IMG/VR virus record: IMGVR_UViG_3300018428_002440
Location: 1-41,372 of that record
Strand: one strand, 5' to 3'
From: a virus
DNA: 41,372 nt
This document shows positions 14,411-20,557 of the stretch, in pieces. Made by a program: the position numbers and the translations under genes. The stretch's first letter is position 1. Every line of letters starts with the position of its first letter. A model generated the notes under the pieces. The model was not told where the DNA came from. It was given only the letters and a program-made list of their open reading frames with translations, and did no database searches.

Positions 14411-14699
14411 CTTTACACAAATATCCCGAAGTTGTTTTGATTGTACCATTGATGCTAATTTTTTTAACCCATGGTCTACAGGTTTTAGTATCAACACCAT
14501 AAAATTTTTCTGCTCTGCTCAACGGATTATCAGAACATTGCAAATTTACTTCACTGTTAGCAACATTGCCATTTTTTAGGCTATAGTCAGAATCCGTTGT
14601 GCAATATCCTATTCTATCAGGACTTGGTTGCGGAGTCGATGTACAGCCTATTAAAAGACTAGCTATTGTCAGTATCAGATAGAACGGCAACTTTTGCAC
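14373..14699 (-). CDS. Small lipoprotein B (108 aa, GTG start)
   Basis: GTG at 14699 is preferred: AAGAGG sits 6 nt upstream and the product begins MQKLPFYLILTIASLLIGC, a textbook lipoprotein signal (lipobox LIGC). An ATG at 14726 would add nine residues. The mature protein has four further Cys (IGYCTTD, NLQCSDN, TKTCRPW, GYLCKDE) and a W at the end; no family recognised. Overlaps the upstream lipoprotein gene by 41 nt and the downstream one by 38 nt, so three lipoproteins are read from overlapping frames. Confidence 0.72.
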   Translation of the reverse strand: MQKLPFYLILTIASLLIGCTSTPQPSPDRIGYCTTDSDYSLKNGNVANSEVNLQCSDNPLSRAEKFYGVDTKTCRPWVKKISINGTIKTTSGYLCKDENNDWRPLTQY

Positions 14700-15183
14700 T
14701 TTTAGCCTCTTGAATAAGTTGATCAAAAATAGTCTTTGGCATTCTAAGTTTTACAAAAGTATAGTATTTGCCTGCATACTTAAATGTGCCTGTTTCTTTT
14801 GCAATATGTTCTCTAATAGTTGTATCTTTCACAACATAACTAATCACTGTTTTAGTTTGTCTAGTTTCTGAACCATTGTTGTCTGTAAACTCAAGACGTG
14901 TTGCAGAATTTACTTCACTGTTGACTCTTTTTGCAAAGTTGTTCATTGCAATAGCATACATTTGCTCTTCAGCTGCTTGTGTATAAACACTTTCACCTGC
15001 ACCACATGCATATGCATATTCTTCTTTCCACCAGAACCAACCTTCAAAGCCTGCTTCTACACAGTTTGCATACCATTTAGGTTGTGCATATTCGTCCCGT
15101 TCTGCGATTGTAGTATAAGTTGAACACGCACCTAACATTCCTGTTAGTGCCGCAATTGAAATATATTTTAAGATCTTGTTCAT
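14659..15183 (-). CDS. Lipoprotein C, LPP20-like (174 aa)
   Basis: Lipoprotein signal MNKILKYISIAALTGMLGAC with lipobox LGAC. The mature part, KWYANCVEAGFEGWFWWKEE then YACGAGESVYTQAAEEQMYA and AMNNFAKRVNSEVNS, followed by VKDTTIREHIAKETGTFKYA and YTFVKLRMPK, resembles the LPP20/FlgP-like lipoprotein fold (W-Y...G-x-G...A...A...L), in which a short alpha/beta domain sits on the outer membrane. The call is from pattern only. It starts 9 nt after the small 52-aa gene, in an operon driven by a sigma70-like promoter, so it appears to be an early-expressed envelope protein. Confidence 0.72.
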   Translation of the reverse strand: MNKILKYISIAALTGMLGACSTYTTIAERDEYAQPKWYANCVEAGFEGWFWWKEEYAYACGAGESVYTQAAEEQMYAIAMNNFAKRVNSEVNSATRLEFTDNNGSETRQTKTVISYVVKDTTIREHIAKETGTFKYAGKYYTFVKLRMPKTIFDQLIQEAKSAKVAVLSDTDNS

Positions 15184-15192
15184 TTTTGCCTC

Positions 15193-15351
15193 TTAATTAA
15201 ATACCGCAACAACCTTATTGAACACATTTGTAATTTGTTCTTGGTTTGTTGCTAATTGGATTTTTGCATCAGCCCACGATTGTGTCTGATACTCTACTAT
15301 CTTATCTTTTTCTTCGACAAGAAAATCTTTTACTTTAGTAAACGTTTCCAT
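15193..15351 (-). CDS. Small acidic protein (52 aa)
   Basis: METFTKVKDFLVEEKDKIVE followed by about 30 residues ending VFNKVVAVFN. No membrane segment or Cys; predicted mostly helical. Strong ribosome site AAGGAGG with 4-nt spacing before the ATG at 15351. First gene behind the promoter at 15389-15417, leading into lipoprotein C. Not recognised. Confidence 0.7.
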   Translation of the reverse strand: METFTKVKDFLVEEKDKIVEYQTQSWADAKIQLATNQEQITNVFNKVVAVFN

Positions 15352-15388
15352 AATGCCTCCTTATGAGCCTTGGTTAATTTTAAGTTTT

Positions 15389-15417
15389 ATAATAATACAG
15401 ATAAGTTAAAAAGTCAA
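15389..15417 (-). promoter_or_regulatory. Sigma70-like promoter for the lipoprotein operon
   Basis: Minus strand TTGACT (15412-15417), 17-bp spacer, TATTAT (15389-15394), about 38 nt before the ATG at 15351. Confidence 0.6.
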
Positions 15418-15432
15418 TACATTTTGGTAAAA

Positions 15433-16041
15433 TTAAGGCCAACGATAAAATTTGTGTGATCCTATACTGTCAATGTATTGTATTTGTTTTGCCCATTTTG
15501 GATTTACATAGTGTGCATGATAATGGGTAGCACCTTCTGTTATACCGCGATAACGATCTGCATACAACATTTGATATGCTATATACTGGGCTTTGATCCA
15601 GGCTTTTTTATCATAAATGTTTTCTGGTTTGCCATCACAGTACCAACTAAATTGGCAACGGTGACGCACAGGATAAAAAATTCTCTCATCGTCTGCTAAA
15701 TCAGGATCTTGTCTAGTTTTCCAACTTTCACGAATAGGACCTTCTGTAATCACTTCGCAAATTGTATTTGGATAACGACTATCAAACATCCTATTAATGA
15801 CCACATCTGCAACTGCGGCCTGTCCTGCGACACTGTCCGAACGTGCCTCAAAGTAAATGTTTTCTGCAAGACAGTATGCTTGAGGATCTTGTTCTCGGGT
15901 GAAGTATTCCTCTTGAACCACTCCGTCTTCAGTTAAAAATTTTGTATCACCATCCTTAAAATCTAATCGGATAGTACTAGCATCTGCAAAGGCCACTGCA
16001 ATAGCAGAAAAAACAAATGCAAGTGTTGTTGTTAATCTCAT
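15433..16041 (-). CDS. Secreted SleB-type cell-wall hydrolase
   Basis: 202 aa from ATG 16041 (GAGAGG 4 nt upstream). Signal peptide MRLTTTLAFVFSAIAVAFA, then a Hydrolase_2/SleB domain from about residue 55: YCLAENIYFEARSDSVAGQA carries the catalytic Glu of the family, followed by AVADVVINRMFDSRYPNTIC, CQFSWYCDGK, ATHYHAHYVNPKWA and SHKFYRWP at the end. SleB-type enzymes are lytic transglycosylase-like muramidases. With a Sec signal this could be a signal-peptide-exported endolysin that needs no holin pore, or an enzyme for remodelling the wall. No holin or spanin pair is directly adjacent. Confidence 0.88.
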   Translation of the reverse strand: MRLTTTLAFVFSAIAVAFADASTIRLDFKDGDTKFLTEDGVVQEEYFTREQDPQAYCLAENIYFEARSDSVAGQAAVADVVINRMFDSRYPNTICEVITEGPIRESWKTRQDPDLADDERIFYPVRHRCQFSWYCDGKPENIYDKKAWIKAQYIAYQMLYADRYRGITEGATHYHAHYVNPKWAKQIQYIDSIGSHKFYRWP

Positions 16042-16093
16042 TATGCCTCTCATCAATTATTTAAATTGTTTTTTGTGTAGTTTTGTGCGTACT

Positions 16094-16564
16094 TTAGTTT
16101 CTACGCATCTGTGCAATTTCTGTTGCCTGTTTCTGTCCTGTCTTATCATCGTCATCTGCAAACACAGGAACAAGATTTGACTTATGCATCATAGCAATAC
16201 CTACAAGTTTACGTTCACCTGTATATTGCATTGCTTCTTTCTTTGTTGCTGGCGCGAAACTTGCACTGCTAATTTGGCTAGGTGCATTGTCAGTTGGACT
16301 TGACCTACGATATCCTGAATTAGCATTCCAATCAAAATTTGTGCCTTCTGTTTTGGAAACTTTCTTAGGCTTGTAATTACCATGCACATAATCTACATAT
16401 TCGTCAAAAGTCATAAGATTATTATGACAACCTAATCGCTTCATATGTTTGTTATGTTCTCGATGTTCTTTTTGCAAACGTTCTAGTTTGCCAGCAGTCA
16501 TTTTAATTGATTTCTTTTTACGGGTATTGAGAGTAGTCATACCTCTCACAAGATGCATAGTCAT
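16094..16564 (-). CDS. Conserved phage protein of unknown function (156 aa)
   Basis: Basic N-terminus (TRKKKSIKMTAGKLERLQKE HREHNKHMKRLG style helix), a conserved-looking core LMTFDEYVDYVHGNYKPKK, a Ser/Asn-rich linker, and a C-terminal block KLVGIAMMHKSNLVPVFADD then ATEIAQMRRN. I recall similar proteins (EYVDY...GIATMHKSN...I-x-RMRR) in marine T4-like phages, but no function. Ribosome site GGAGCGCCACG before ATG 16564, and a consensus-like sigma70 promoter just upstream, so probably an early gene. Confidence 0.75.
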   Translation of the reverse strand: MTMHLVRGMTTLNTRKKKSIKMTAGKLERLQKEHREHNKHMKRLGCHNNLMTFDEYVDYVHGNYKPKKVSKTEGTNFDWNANSGYRRSSPTDNAPSQISSASFAPATKKEAMQYTGERKLVGIAMMHKSNLVPVFADDDDKTGQKQATEIAQMRRN

Positions 16565-16591
16565 CGTGGCGCTCCTAATTATTACCTATGT

Positions 16592-16620
16592 AGTATATAA
16601 TAGTTGCGCCACAATGTCAA
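16592..16620 (-). promoter_or_regulatory. Sigma70-like promoter
   Basis: Minus strand TTGACA (16615-16620), 17-bp spacer, TATACT (16592-16597), about 28 nt before the ATG at 16564. Confidence 0.7.
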
Positions 16621-16648
16621 TATTTTTTGGTAAAAGACCTAAAAAGAA

Positions 16649-16915
16649 TTACGCAAATGTTCTTCTTTTCATGATCTTGTAAGTAGCTACAGGTCTACCA
16701 ACATTGTCGTTTGAGTTTGTTTCTACAACTCTTACGTCAAAACCAGCTTCTCTAAGCTCAGTTAATCTAGCACCTGGAGACGCAATGTCAAGATCCATAG
16801 CTAAATCTTCTGTTGTAAATGATTTACCATTACCCCAGTAATTTTGTAAGATTTGTTGATTTTGTGTACCTTCGTTGAAAAACTTAGTACCTTTAGCTTT
16901 TGTAGTATTAGCCAT
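16649..16915 (-). CDS. Small winged-helix-like protein (88 aa)
   Basis: Start ATG 16915 (AAGGAGTGACATT upstream). The product has FTTEDLAMDLDIASPGARLT then ELREAGFDVRVVETNSND and GRPVATYKIMKR: a helix-turn-helix (EDLAMDLDIASPGARLTELR) followed by a beta wing, as in small phage winged-helix proteins that use the AxxRLTELRxxGF pattern. Probably binds DNA; a transcription or replication role is inference. It has its own strong promoter (16962-16990), fitting an early regulator. Confidence 0.7.
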   Translation of the reverse strand: MANTTKAKGTKFFNEGTQNQQILQNYWGNGKSFTTEDLAMDLDIASPGARLTELREAGFDVRVVETNSNDNVGRPVATYKIMKRRTFA

Positions 16916-16961
16916 AATGTCACTCCTTATTATTTTTATTATTGTGTTTAACATTAATACT

Positions 16962-16990
16962 AATATACTATAATAAAGCGCAAAAGTCAA
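16962..16990 (-). promoter_or_regulatory. Sigma70-like promoter for the winged-helix gene
   Basis: Minus strand TTGACT (16985-16990), 17-bp spacer, TATATT (16962-16967), about 47 nt before the ATG at 16915. Confidence 0.65.
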
Positions 16991-17004
16991 CCTATTTTGG
17001 TTAA

Positions 17005-17487
17005 CTACTTGTTTTCCATGAGTTTTTGTGCTTTTTCGTAGTCTTCGCGCGAAATTACACCTTCACGAAGCAGTTTTTCTCTGTTAGCCATGTGCTTCAT
17101 AGCAATTTCTTCTTTAGATCCGCCAAAGTAAGCAACAGCATGTCCTTCTTCAACAAGGATGTCTGTGACGGTTTTCATTTCACCGTTGTATTCTACTTTG
17201 AAATCACCTAGGATACGTCCAAATTTGCCTTTCATATCCTCACCCTTGCGATCTTCTGTGGTAATAAGTTTGCCACCGTGCTTCATGAGTTCTTTAAGTC
17301 TTGCCTTTGCGGCTTCACCAAATAAATCTTCTACTTTATCTCTTGTTCTAGATTCTGGTGTGTCAATGCCCATTATTCTTACACGTTCATCTGTAAGCGT
17401 GACACCAAATCCTAAGTCAATATCTACATCAACTGTGTCTCCGTCTACTACTTTTAAAACTTTTACATCATATTCATTTTGTTGCAT
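17005..17487 (-). CDS. Thermonuclease (SNase-like) family protein
   Basis: 160 aa. SNase/OB-fold nuclease: VKVLKVVDGDTVDVDIDLGF carries the metal-binding Asp of VDGDT, then VRIMGIDTPESRTRD with the catalytic Arg and Asp, a Glu in LFGEAAKARLKEL, and KGKFGRILGDF with the second Arg. All main catalytic residues of the family look present. No signal peptide, so cytoplasmic; degradation of host DNA or RNA, or trimming of nucleic acid, is plausible. It follows a gene pair of small membrane proteins (9 nt gap). Confidence 0.9.
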   Translation of the reverse strand: MQQNEYDVKVLKVVDGDTVDVDIDLGFGVTLTDERVRIMGIDTPESRTRDKVEDLFGEAAKARLKELMKHGGKLITTEDRKGEDMKGKFGRILGDFKVEYNGEMKTVTDILVEEGHAVAYFGGSKEEIAMKHMANREKLLREGVISREDYEKAQKLMENK

Positions 17488-17496
17488 AACCCTCTC

Positions 17497-17817
17497 CTAT
17501 TTTTTAAAAAGTTCCCAAAACTTTCCCATTAATAATAGTATACCTCCAAAGATGATCCACCCTATTGCAGGACCGCCTCCTTCTATATACCAAACTACCG
17601 GAATACCCACAAGCCATACAGTCTTAGCCGCATAACTTTTCCAATTCCATAGCACATATATAACACCATCCCAGCTTCGCATCTTCTTAGGTTTATCAGG
17701 ACCAAAACTTGTCTTAGCATCTAAATGTTTGTAAAGTTCTGGATTCCTTTTATAGTAAATCCAAACTACTAAAAACATCAACCCTATGAAGATTAAACCA
17801 GCTGTATGTTCACTCAT
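17497..17817 (-). CDS. Small multi-span membrane protein (106 aa)
   Basis: Start ATG 17817, overlapping the upstream gene by 8 nt (ATGAGTGA). Three hydrophobic segments: LIFIGLMFLVVWIYY, TVWLVGIPVVWYIEGGG, and IGWIIFGGILLLMGKFW, separated by a charged loop (PDKPKKMRSWDG). Not recognised. Paired with a single-span protein (17810-18019); such pairs can be holin/antiholin-like, but a nuclease follows rather than an endolysin, so this is weak. Confidence 0.65.
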   Translation of the reverse strand: MSEHTAGLIFIGLMFLVVWIYYKRNPELYKHLDAKTSFGPDKPKKMRSWDGVIYVLWNWKSYAAKTVWLVGIPVVWYIEGGGPAIGWIIFGGILLLMGKFWELFKK

Positions 17818-18019
17818 TATCTGTGCCAAACATATCTATTAAGTCTGGTCCGTACGTGCCGCCTGCCCAAGCAAGTGCTACAATAGTGATCACTCCATAT
17901 ACAAGCCATTTCATTTTGAAGTCGTCAACTTCCATTTTTAAGGCAACTAGTTCATTACCTAATATTCTAACAGCAATCTCTAATTTACCCTTGTCGTCAG
18001 TTTTTTTGTATTCAGCCAT
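17810..18019 (-). CDS. Small single-span membrane protein (69 aa)
   Basis: MAEYKKTDDKGKLEIAVRIL then a helix LVALKMEVDDFKMK and a membrane span WLVYGVITIVALAWAGG ending in an acidic tail. Resembles small bitopic phage proteins; function unknown. Start codon overlaps the stop of the upstream basic protein by 1 nt (TAATG). Confidence 0.65.
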   Translation of the reverse strand: MAEYKKTDDKGKLEIAVRILGNELVALKMEVDDFKMKWLVYGVITIVALAWAGGTYGPDLIDMFGTDNE

Positions 18020-18162
18020 TATCTACCTTGTCCTCTATATTTTTTATAACTGCGTTTTTTACTTTTGTTCATAGAACTAAATTTTGTTCTACTGTGATTA
18101 TTTCCTATACTAGTCTTCTTTGGTTGTGACTCGTGTGCCACAAAAGTTTTATGTAATCTCAT
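18019..18162 (-). CDS. Small basic protein (47 aa)
   Basis: MRLHKTFVAHESQPKKTSIG then a Lys/Arg/Ser-rich end (NKSKKRSYKKYRGQGR). Strong ribosome site GGAGGG 2 nt before ATG 18162. Arginine/lysine content suggests nucleic-acid or ribosome binding. First of the cluster 18019-17497. Late-type motif 21 nt upstream. Confidence 0.68.
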   Translation of the reverse strand: MRLHKTFVAHESQPKKTSIGNNHSRTKFSSMNKSKKRSYKKYRGQGR

Positions 18163-18182
18163 AACCCTCCTTGGTTATGTAC

Positions 18183-18191
18183 GTATTTATT
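18183..18191 (-). promoter_or_regulatory. Late-type promoter motif
   Basis: Minus strand AATAAATAC, 20 nt before ATG 18162, overlapping the stop of the preceding small gene. Confidence 0.5.
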
Positions 18192-18348
18192 GATCTTTTT
18201 TGTTTTTTATAAGAGTGTTGTAGTGATGTAGGCGCTGTTGTAGTAGCTCGCGAGCCATTGGATCGTTTTCCCTGCGTAATTGTTCAAGGATCTGTTTTCT
18301 AATCTCAGAGGGAGATTGCTTCTTACGATATGTTTTCTTGTGTTTCAT
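18187..18348 (-). CDS. Small basic helical protein (53 aa)
   Basis: MKHKKTYRKKQSPSEIRKQI then LEQLRRENDPMARELLQQRL and a Lys-rich end. Predicted helical, basic. No Shine-Dalgarno before ATG 18348; instead a 7-bp G/C hairpin (18357-18377) lies immediately upstream, so translation may be coupled or controlled. Not recognised. Confidence 0.6.
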   Translation of the reverse strand: MKHKKTYRKKQSPSEIRKQILEQLRRENDPMARELLQQRLHHYNTLIKNKKDQ

Positions 18349-18356
18349 TGTAGTAG

Positions 18357-18377
18357 GTGGGGGAATTACACCCCCAC
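18357..18377. other. G/C-rich hairpin between two small genes
   Basis: Inverted repeat GTGGGGG / CCCCCAC with a 7-nt loop (AATTACA on plus). On the minus strand it follows one small gene by 4 nt and precedes the next ATG by 8 nt, without a U-tract. It could attenuate, protect the upstream 3' end, or block ribosome access. Confidence 0.55.
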
Positions 18378-18381
18378 TAAT

Positions 18382-18537
18382 TTATATTCCTTGCATTTGA
18401 GGACTATTTTTTGCAAAGTAATTTTCTGTAGCTCTTGGTCTTGCTAATGGTCTTACCATTTGCTTACGCTTGATCGCTTTATGTGCTTCTTCAGTTTTGC
18501 GTTTTTTACGAGCTATTTCAAAGTCTCTGTAGTTCAT
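18382..18537 (-). CDS. Small basic protein (51 aa)
   Basis: MNYRDFEIARKKRKTEEAHK then AIKRKQMVRPLARPRATENY and a short tail. Highly basic; no Cys or membrane span. Ribosome site GGAGAG 5 nt before ATG 18537. Third of three consecutive basic miniproteins. Not recognised; nucleic-acid binding is likely from charge alone. Confidence 0.65.
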   Translation of the reverse strand: MNYRDFEIARKKRKTEEAHKAIKRKQMVRPLARPRATENYFAKNSPQMQGI

Positions 18538-18611
18538 ATCACTCTCCTTTTTACAGTTGAGTGCGTTCCTTCAGCTTACGCCTACTTCCATGCTATTGCA
18601 CGAACGATACA

Positions 18612-18619
18612 GTATTTAG
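18612..18619 (-). promoter_or_regulatory. Late-type / sigma70-like hybrid motif upstream of basic miniproteins
   Basis: Minus strand CTAAATAC, itself part of TTGACTAAATACTG. TTGACT also has TGCAAT 17 nt downstream, a weak sigma70 pair. The same TTGACTAAATA string recurs at about 18979-18989 before cspA. Confidence 0.35.
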
Positions 18620-18625
18620 TCAAAA

Positions 18626-18658
18626 AAATAGGCTCATTGCATTAACAAGAGCCTATTT
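18626..18658 (-). terminator. Rho-independent terminator after cspA
   Basis: Inverted repeat AAATAGGCTC / GAGCCTATTT (10 bp, 13-nt loop); on the minus strand the second arm runs into a U-tract (plus A run 18622-18628). It ends the cspA transcript. Confidence 0.8.
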
Positions 18659-18670
18659 AATTAGTATATA

Positions 18671-18871
18671 CTAAGCTATTGATAAGTTTACAGCACTAGG
18701 ACCTTTTGGGCCATCTTGTGTGTCAAACATAATCTTATCGCCTTCATTCAACGAATGTAAGCCTGCGGCTTCTAATGCTGAAATGTGTACGAAGATATCT
18801 TTATCTTCACACGCGATAAATCCAAAGCCTTTTGTGGCGTTGAACCATTTTACTGTTCCTTGATTACTCAT
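18671..18871 (-). CDS. cspA: Cold-shock domain protein (CspA-like)
   Basis: 66 aa, the standard single cold-shock domain. MSNQGTVKWFNATKGFGFIA contains RNP1 (KGFGFI), and KDIFVHISALEAAG contains RNP2 (DIFVHIS); GDKIMFDTQDGPKGPSAVNL completes the barrel. Binds single-stranded RNA/DNA and melts RNA structure; in a phage it could act as an RNA chaperone or antiterminator. Monocistronic: a terminator follows and a leader of about 100 nt precedes, as for bacterial csp genes with a temperature-sensing 5' region. Confidence 0.95.
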   Translation of the reverse strand: MSNQGTVKWFNATKGFGFIACEDKDIFVHISALEAAGLHSLNEGDKIMFDTQDGPKGPSAVNLSIA

Positions 18872-18976
18872 GTTTTTCCTTGTTCTTGTTTATATTTGAG
18901 GAAGTTTGTATCTAATATTAGGGCGGGAGGTTGTTATGTCTTCTGCGTCTTGTTCTTATTACTGTCTTGTCTCAAC

Positions 18977-18985
18977 AATATTTAG
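18977..18985 (-). promoter_or_regulatory. Late-type promoter motif upstream of cspA
   Basis: Minus strand CTAAATATT within TTGACTAAATATTG, about 106 nt before the cspA ATG. Predicts a leader of about 100 nt (18872-18970). Confidence 0.4.
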
Positions 18986-18991
18986 TCAATA

Positions 18992-19013
18992 AAAAGGCCC
19001 CGAAGGGCCTTTT
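18992..19013. terminator. Rho-independent terminator after the porin gene
   Basis: Inverted repeat AAAAGGCCC / GGGCCTTTT with a CGAA loop (UUCG on the minus RNA) followed by U residues. Nearly symmetric, so it could act on both strands; it lies 18 nt after the porin stop. Confidence 0.88.
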
Positions 19014-19030
19014 GTGGTATTATAAAAAAT

Positions 19031-20053
19031 TTAGAACTTGTATTTGATAGATGCTTTCATTGAATCATCATTTTCAGTGATCACACCAGTACCTAGGTTC
19101 TGGCTCTCTGTCATGTGATAGTAAACACCCATTTCAACTGGACCTTGTGTGTAAACAGCACTTAGATAGTCACCGTTTGTACCAAGATCATCATTTTCTA
19201 CTCTATGGAAGCCTAACTGCACTTCGTCAGTTAAACCATACATAATGCCGTAGTCCATTCTGTCTTCTTTGGTGTATGTGCCTGTGTTTTTGTCGTCCCA
19301 CTTTTCTACACCAAGTACAACTGGAATGTCCCAACGATATAGGCTTGTACCAATTGCCCAACCCTGTTGATTGTTGTCTGAGTCTGTGATACCATCTTTA
19401 TCACCTACCTGCATATATGACACTTCTGCATAGCCCATTAGGCTTGCTGTCACACCTGCGTACAATGTTTCAGTGTTTGCATCATAAGCAATAGAACCAC
19501 CAACTGGAAGATCTCTGCCTAATGAATGGGTATCAAAATCAAATTCATTGTTGTTGTTCCAACCACCAAATGTAATCACCATTTTTTCGTTGTGATCAAT
19601 TCTTGAGTTTGATTCTGTGATAATTAGCGGCACACCAATCTTAGGAGTTTTTGCAAAACCTAAACGCTGTGCATCAGTTTCTCCAAGATAAATTCTTGTG
19701 TTTTCACCTATGCCTAAACCCATTTGCTTTTCAACAATAGTGTTGTTTAGTGTAGTGTCTAGTGAATAGTGTGAATCAAATCTTGCACTTCCACCTGCCC
19801 ATGTTATTGGTCCTGCATCAACATCACTTTGTAAGCCTGTGATAATCTCTGCACGTGAATCAATATCACTTGAGTAAGTATCGTCATCATAATAGATTTC
19901 TAACTCACCGTTAACAAATAATCCTGCTGGTAGGCTAGGAGCACTTGCTTCTAGATCTGAAACTCTTTGTTCCAGGGTCTTTTCTTCTGCTGTCGCTGGA
20001 GCTGCAAATGCAACCAAGGCGAGTAGCAAAGACGATAGTATAGTCTTTTTCAT
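19031..20053 (-). CDS. Outer-membrane porin-like beta-barrel protein
   Basis: 340 aa. Sec signal MKKTILSSLLLALVAFAAPATA, a short coiled-coil start (EEKTLEQRVSDLEA), then alternating amphipathic strands typical of Gram-negative porins (LFVNGELEIYYDDD, ITWAGGSARFDSHYS, TLYAGVTASLMGYAEVSYMQ, DYGIMYGLTDEVQLGFHRVE, VEMGVYYHMTES) and a C-terminal KASIKYKF whose final Phe is the barrel-assembly signal. Very acidic loops (DDDTYSSDID, NNNNEFDFD). It would sit in the outer membrane of the infected cell, changing permeability, nutrient uptake, phage adsorption or receptor display. Phage-encoded porins are uncommon. Monocistronic with its own terminator; a 16-bp palindrome lies just upstream. Confidence 0.85.
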   Translation of the reverse strand: MKKTILSSLLLALVAFAAPATAEEKTLEQRVSDLEASAPSLPAGLFVNGELEIYYDDDTYSSDIDSRAEIITGLQSDVDAGPITWAGGSARFDSHYSLDTTLNNTIVEKQMGLGIGENTRIYLGETDAQRLGFAKTPKIGVPLIITESNSRIDHNEKMVITFGGWNNNNEFDFDTHSLGRDLPVGGSIAYDANTETLYAGVTASLMGYAEVSYMQVGDKDGITDSDNNQQGWAIGTSLYRWDIPVVLGVEKWDDKNTGTYTKEDRMDYGIMYGLTDEVQLGFHRVENDDLGTNGDYLSAVYTQGPVEMGVYYHMTESQNLGTGVITENDDSMKASIKYKF

Positions 20054-20073
20054 TTATTAGTCTCTTTCCTTAA

Positions 20074-20089
20074 TTTATATCGATATAAA
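20074..20089. promoter_or_regulatory. 16-bp perfect palindrome before the porin gene
   Basis: TTTATATCGATATAAA, 20 nt upstream of the porin ATG. It could be an operator for a dimeric regulator; the minus strand also contains TATAAATTA, resembling a late -10. No second copy was seen. Confidence 0.45.
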
Positions 20090-20149
20090 AAATGGCCAAA
20101 GGTTATCTTCAGCCAAGTATACTTATCATTATGATAATTTTTTTTATCG

Positions 20150-20361
20150 AAAGTGGCCCGTTCTGTTGCCCGGTGGAGCCATACCGCGAAGTTGCAGGTT
20201 ATTAAGCTGCAAGTAGTTCACGGTCCATAGACATGTCTAAAGATGTGAACGCTTCAGGTGCAAAGTTTTCGTTTGCGTTTGTAGTTTTTCTTGCGATAAC
20301 CGTGCTTGCGCCGGACAACTCCACTCATCTATTAACTGCCAGTCGATCCTATTTCAGGCCC
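20150..20361 (-). ncRNA. ssrA: tmRNA coding piece
   Basis: Starts at GGGCCTG (20361), carries a D-like region, a pseudoknot-like segment (GTCCGGCGCAAGCACGG), the tag frame and a structured 3' part (about 20198-20150). The 3' end is an estimate. Confidence 0.8.
20202..20276 (-). other. tmRNA tag reading frame (24 residues, ends LLAA)
   Basis: Resume codon GCA at 20276-20274. The encoded tag begins ANENFAPEA and ends MDRELLAA, then tandem TAA stops. The start and end resemble alphaproteobacterial tags (ANDNFA...AA), but about ten residues (FTSLDMSMDREL region) are inserted, making it roughly twice the usual length. The terminal LAA favours ClpXP recognition. Confidence 0.85.
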
Positions 20362-20373
20362 ATCAAAAACACA

Positions 20374-20535
20374 CTAAGAACTGCTACTTGCAGTTGGATA
20401 GTTTGGTATTAATGTTATCCAATCTGCATCTGGAACTTCTATGACGATACCTAACTGTGGTGTCATCAACCCAGTATTAAAATCTTTTGCGGGTTCTGTA
20501 TTTAACATTCCCATAAGAGCAAAAATTAATTCCAT
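20374..20535 (-). CDS. Small ORF inside the tmRNA intervening spacer (53 aa)
   Basis: ATG at 20535 with GAGGA 7 nt upstream, TAG at 20374; it fills almost the whole 196-nt spacer between the two tmRNA pieces (20362-20557). Product MELIFALMGMLNTEPAKDFN followed by TGLMTPQLGIVIEVPDADWI and a Ser-rich end. Not recognised; one hydrophobic N-terminal stretch. It would be released when the precursor is cut. Reality as a protein is unproven: the frame is short, but the ribosome site and good fit to the spacer are suggestive. Confidence 0.5.
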   Translation of the reverse strand: MELIFALMGMLNTEPAKDFNTGLMTPQLGIVIEVPDADWITLIPNYPTASSSS

Positions 20536-20557
20536 TTTATTCCTCGTAATGTGTTTT

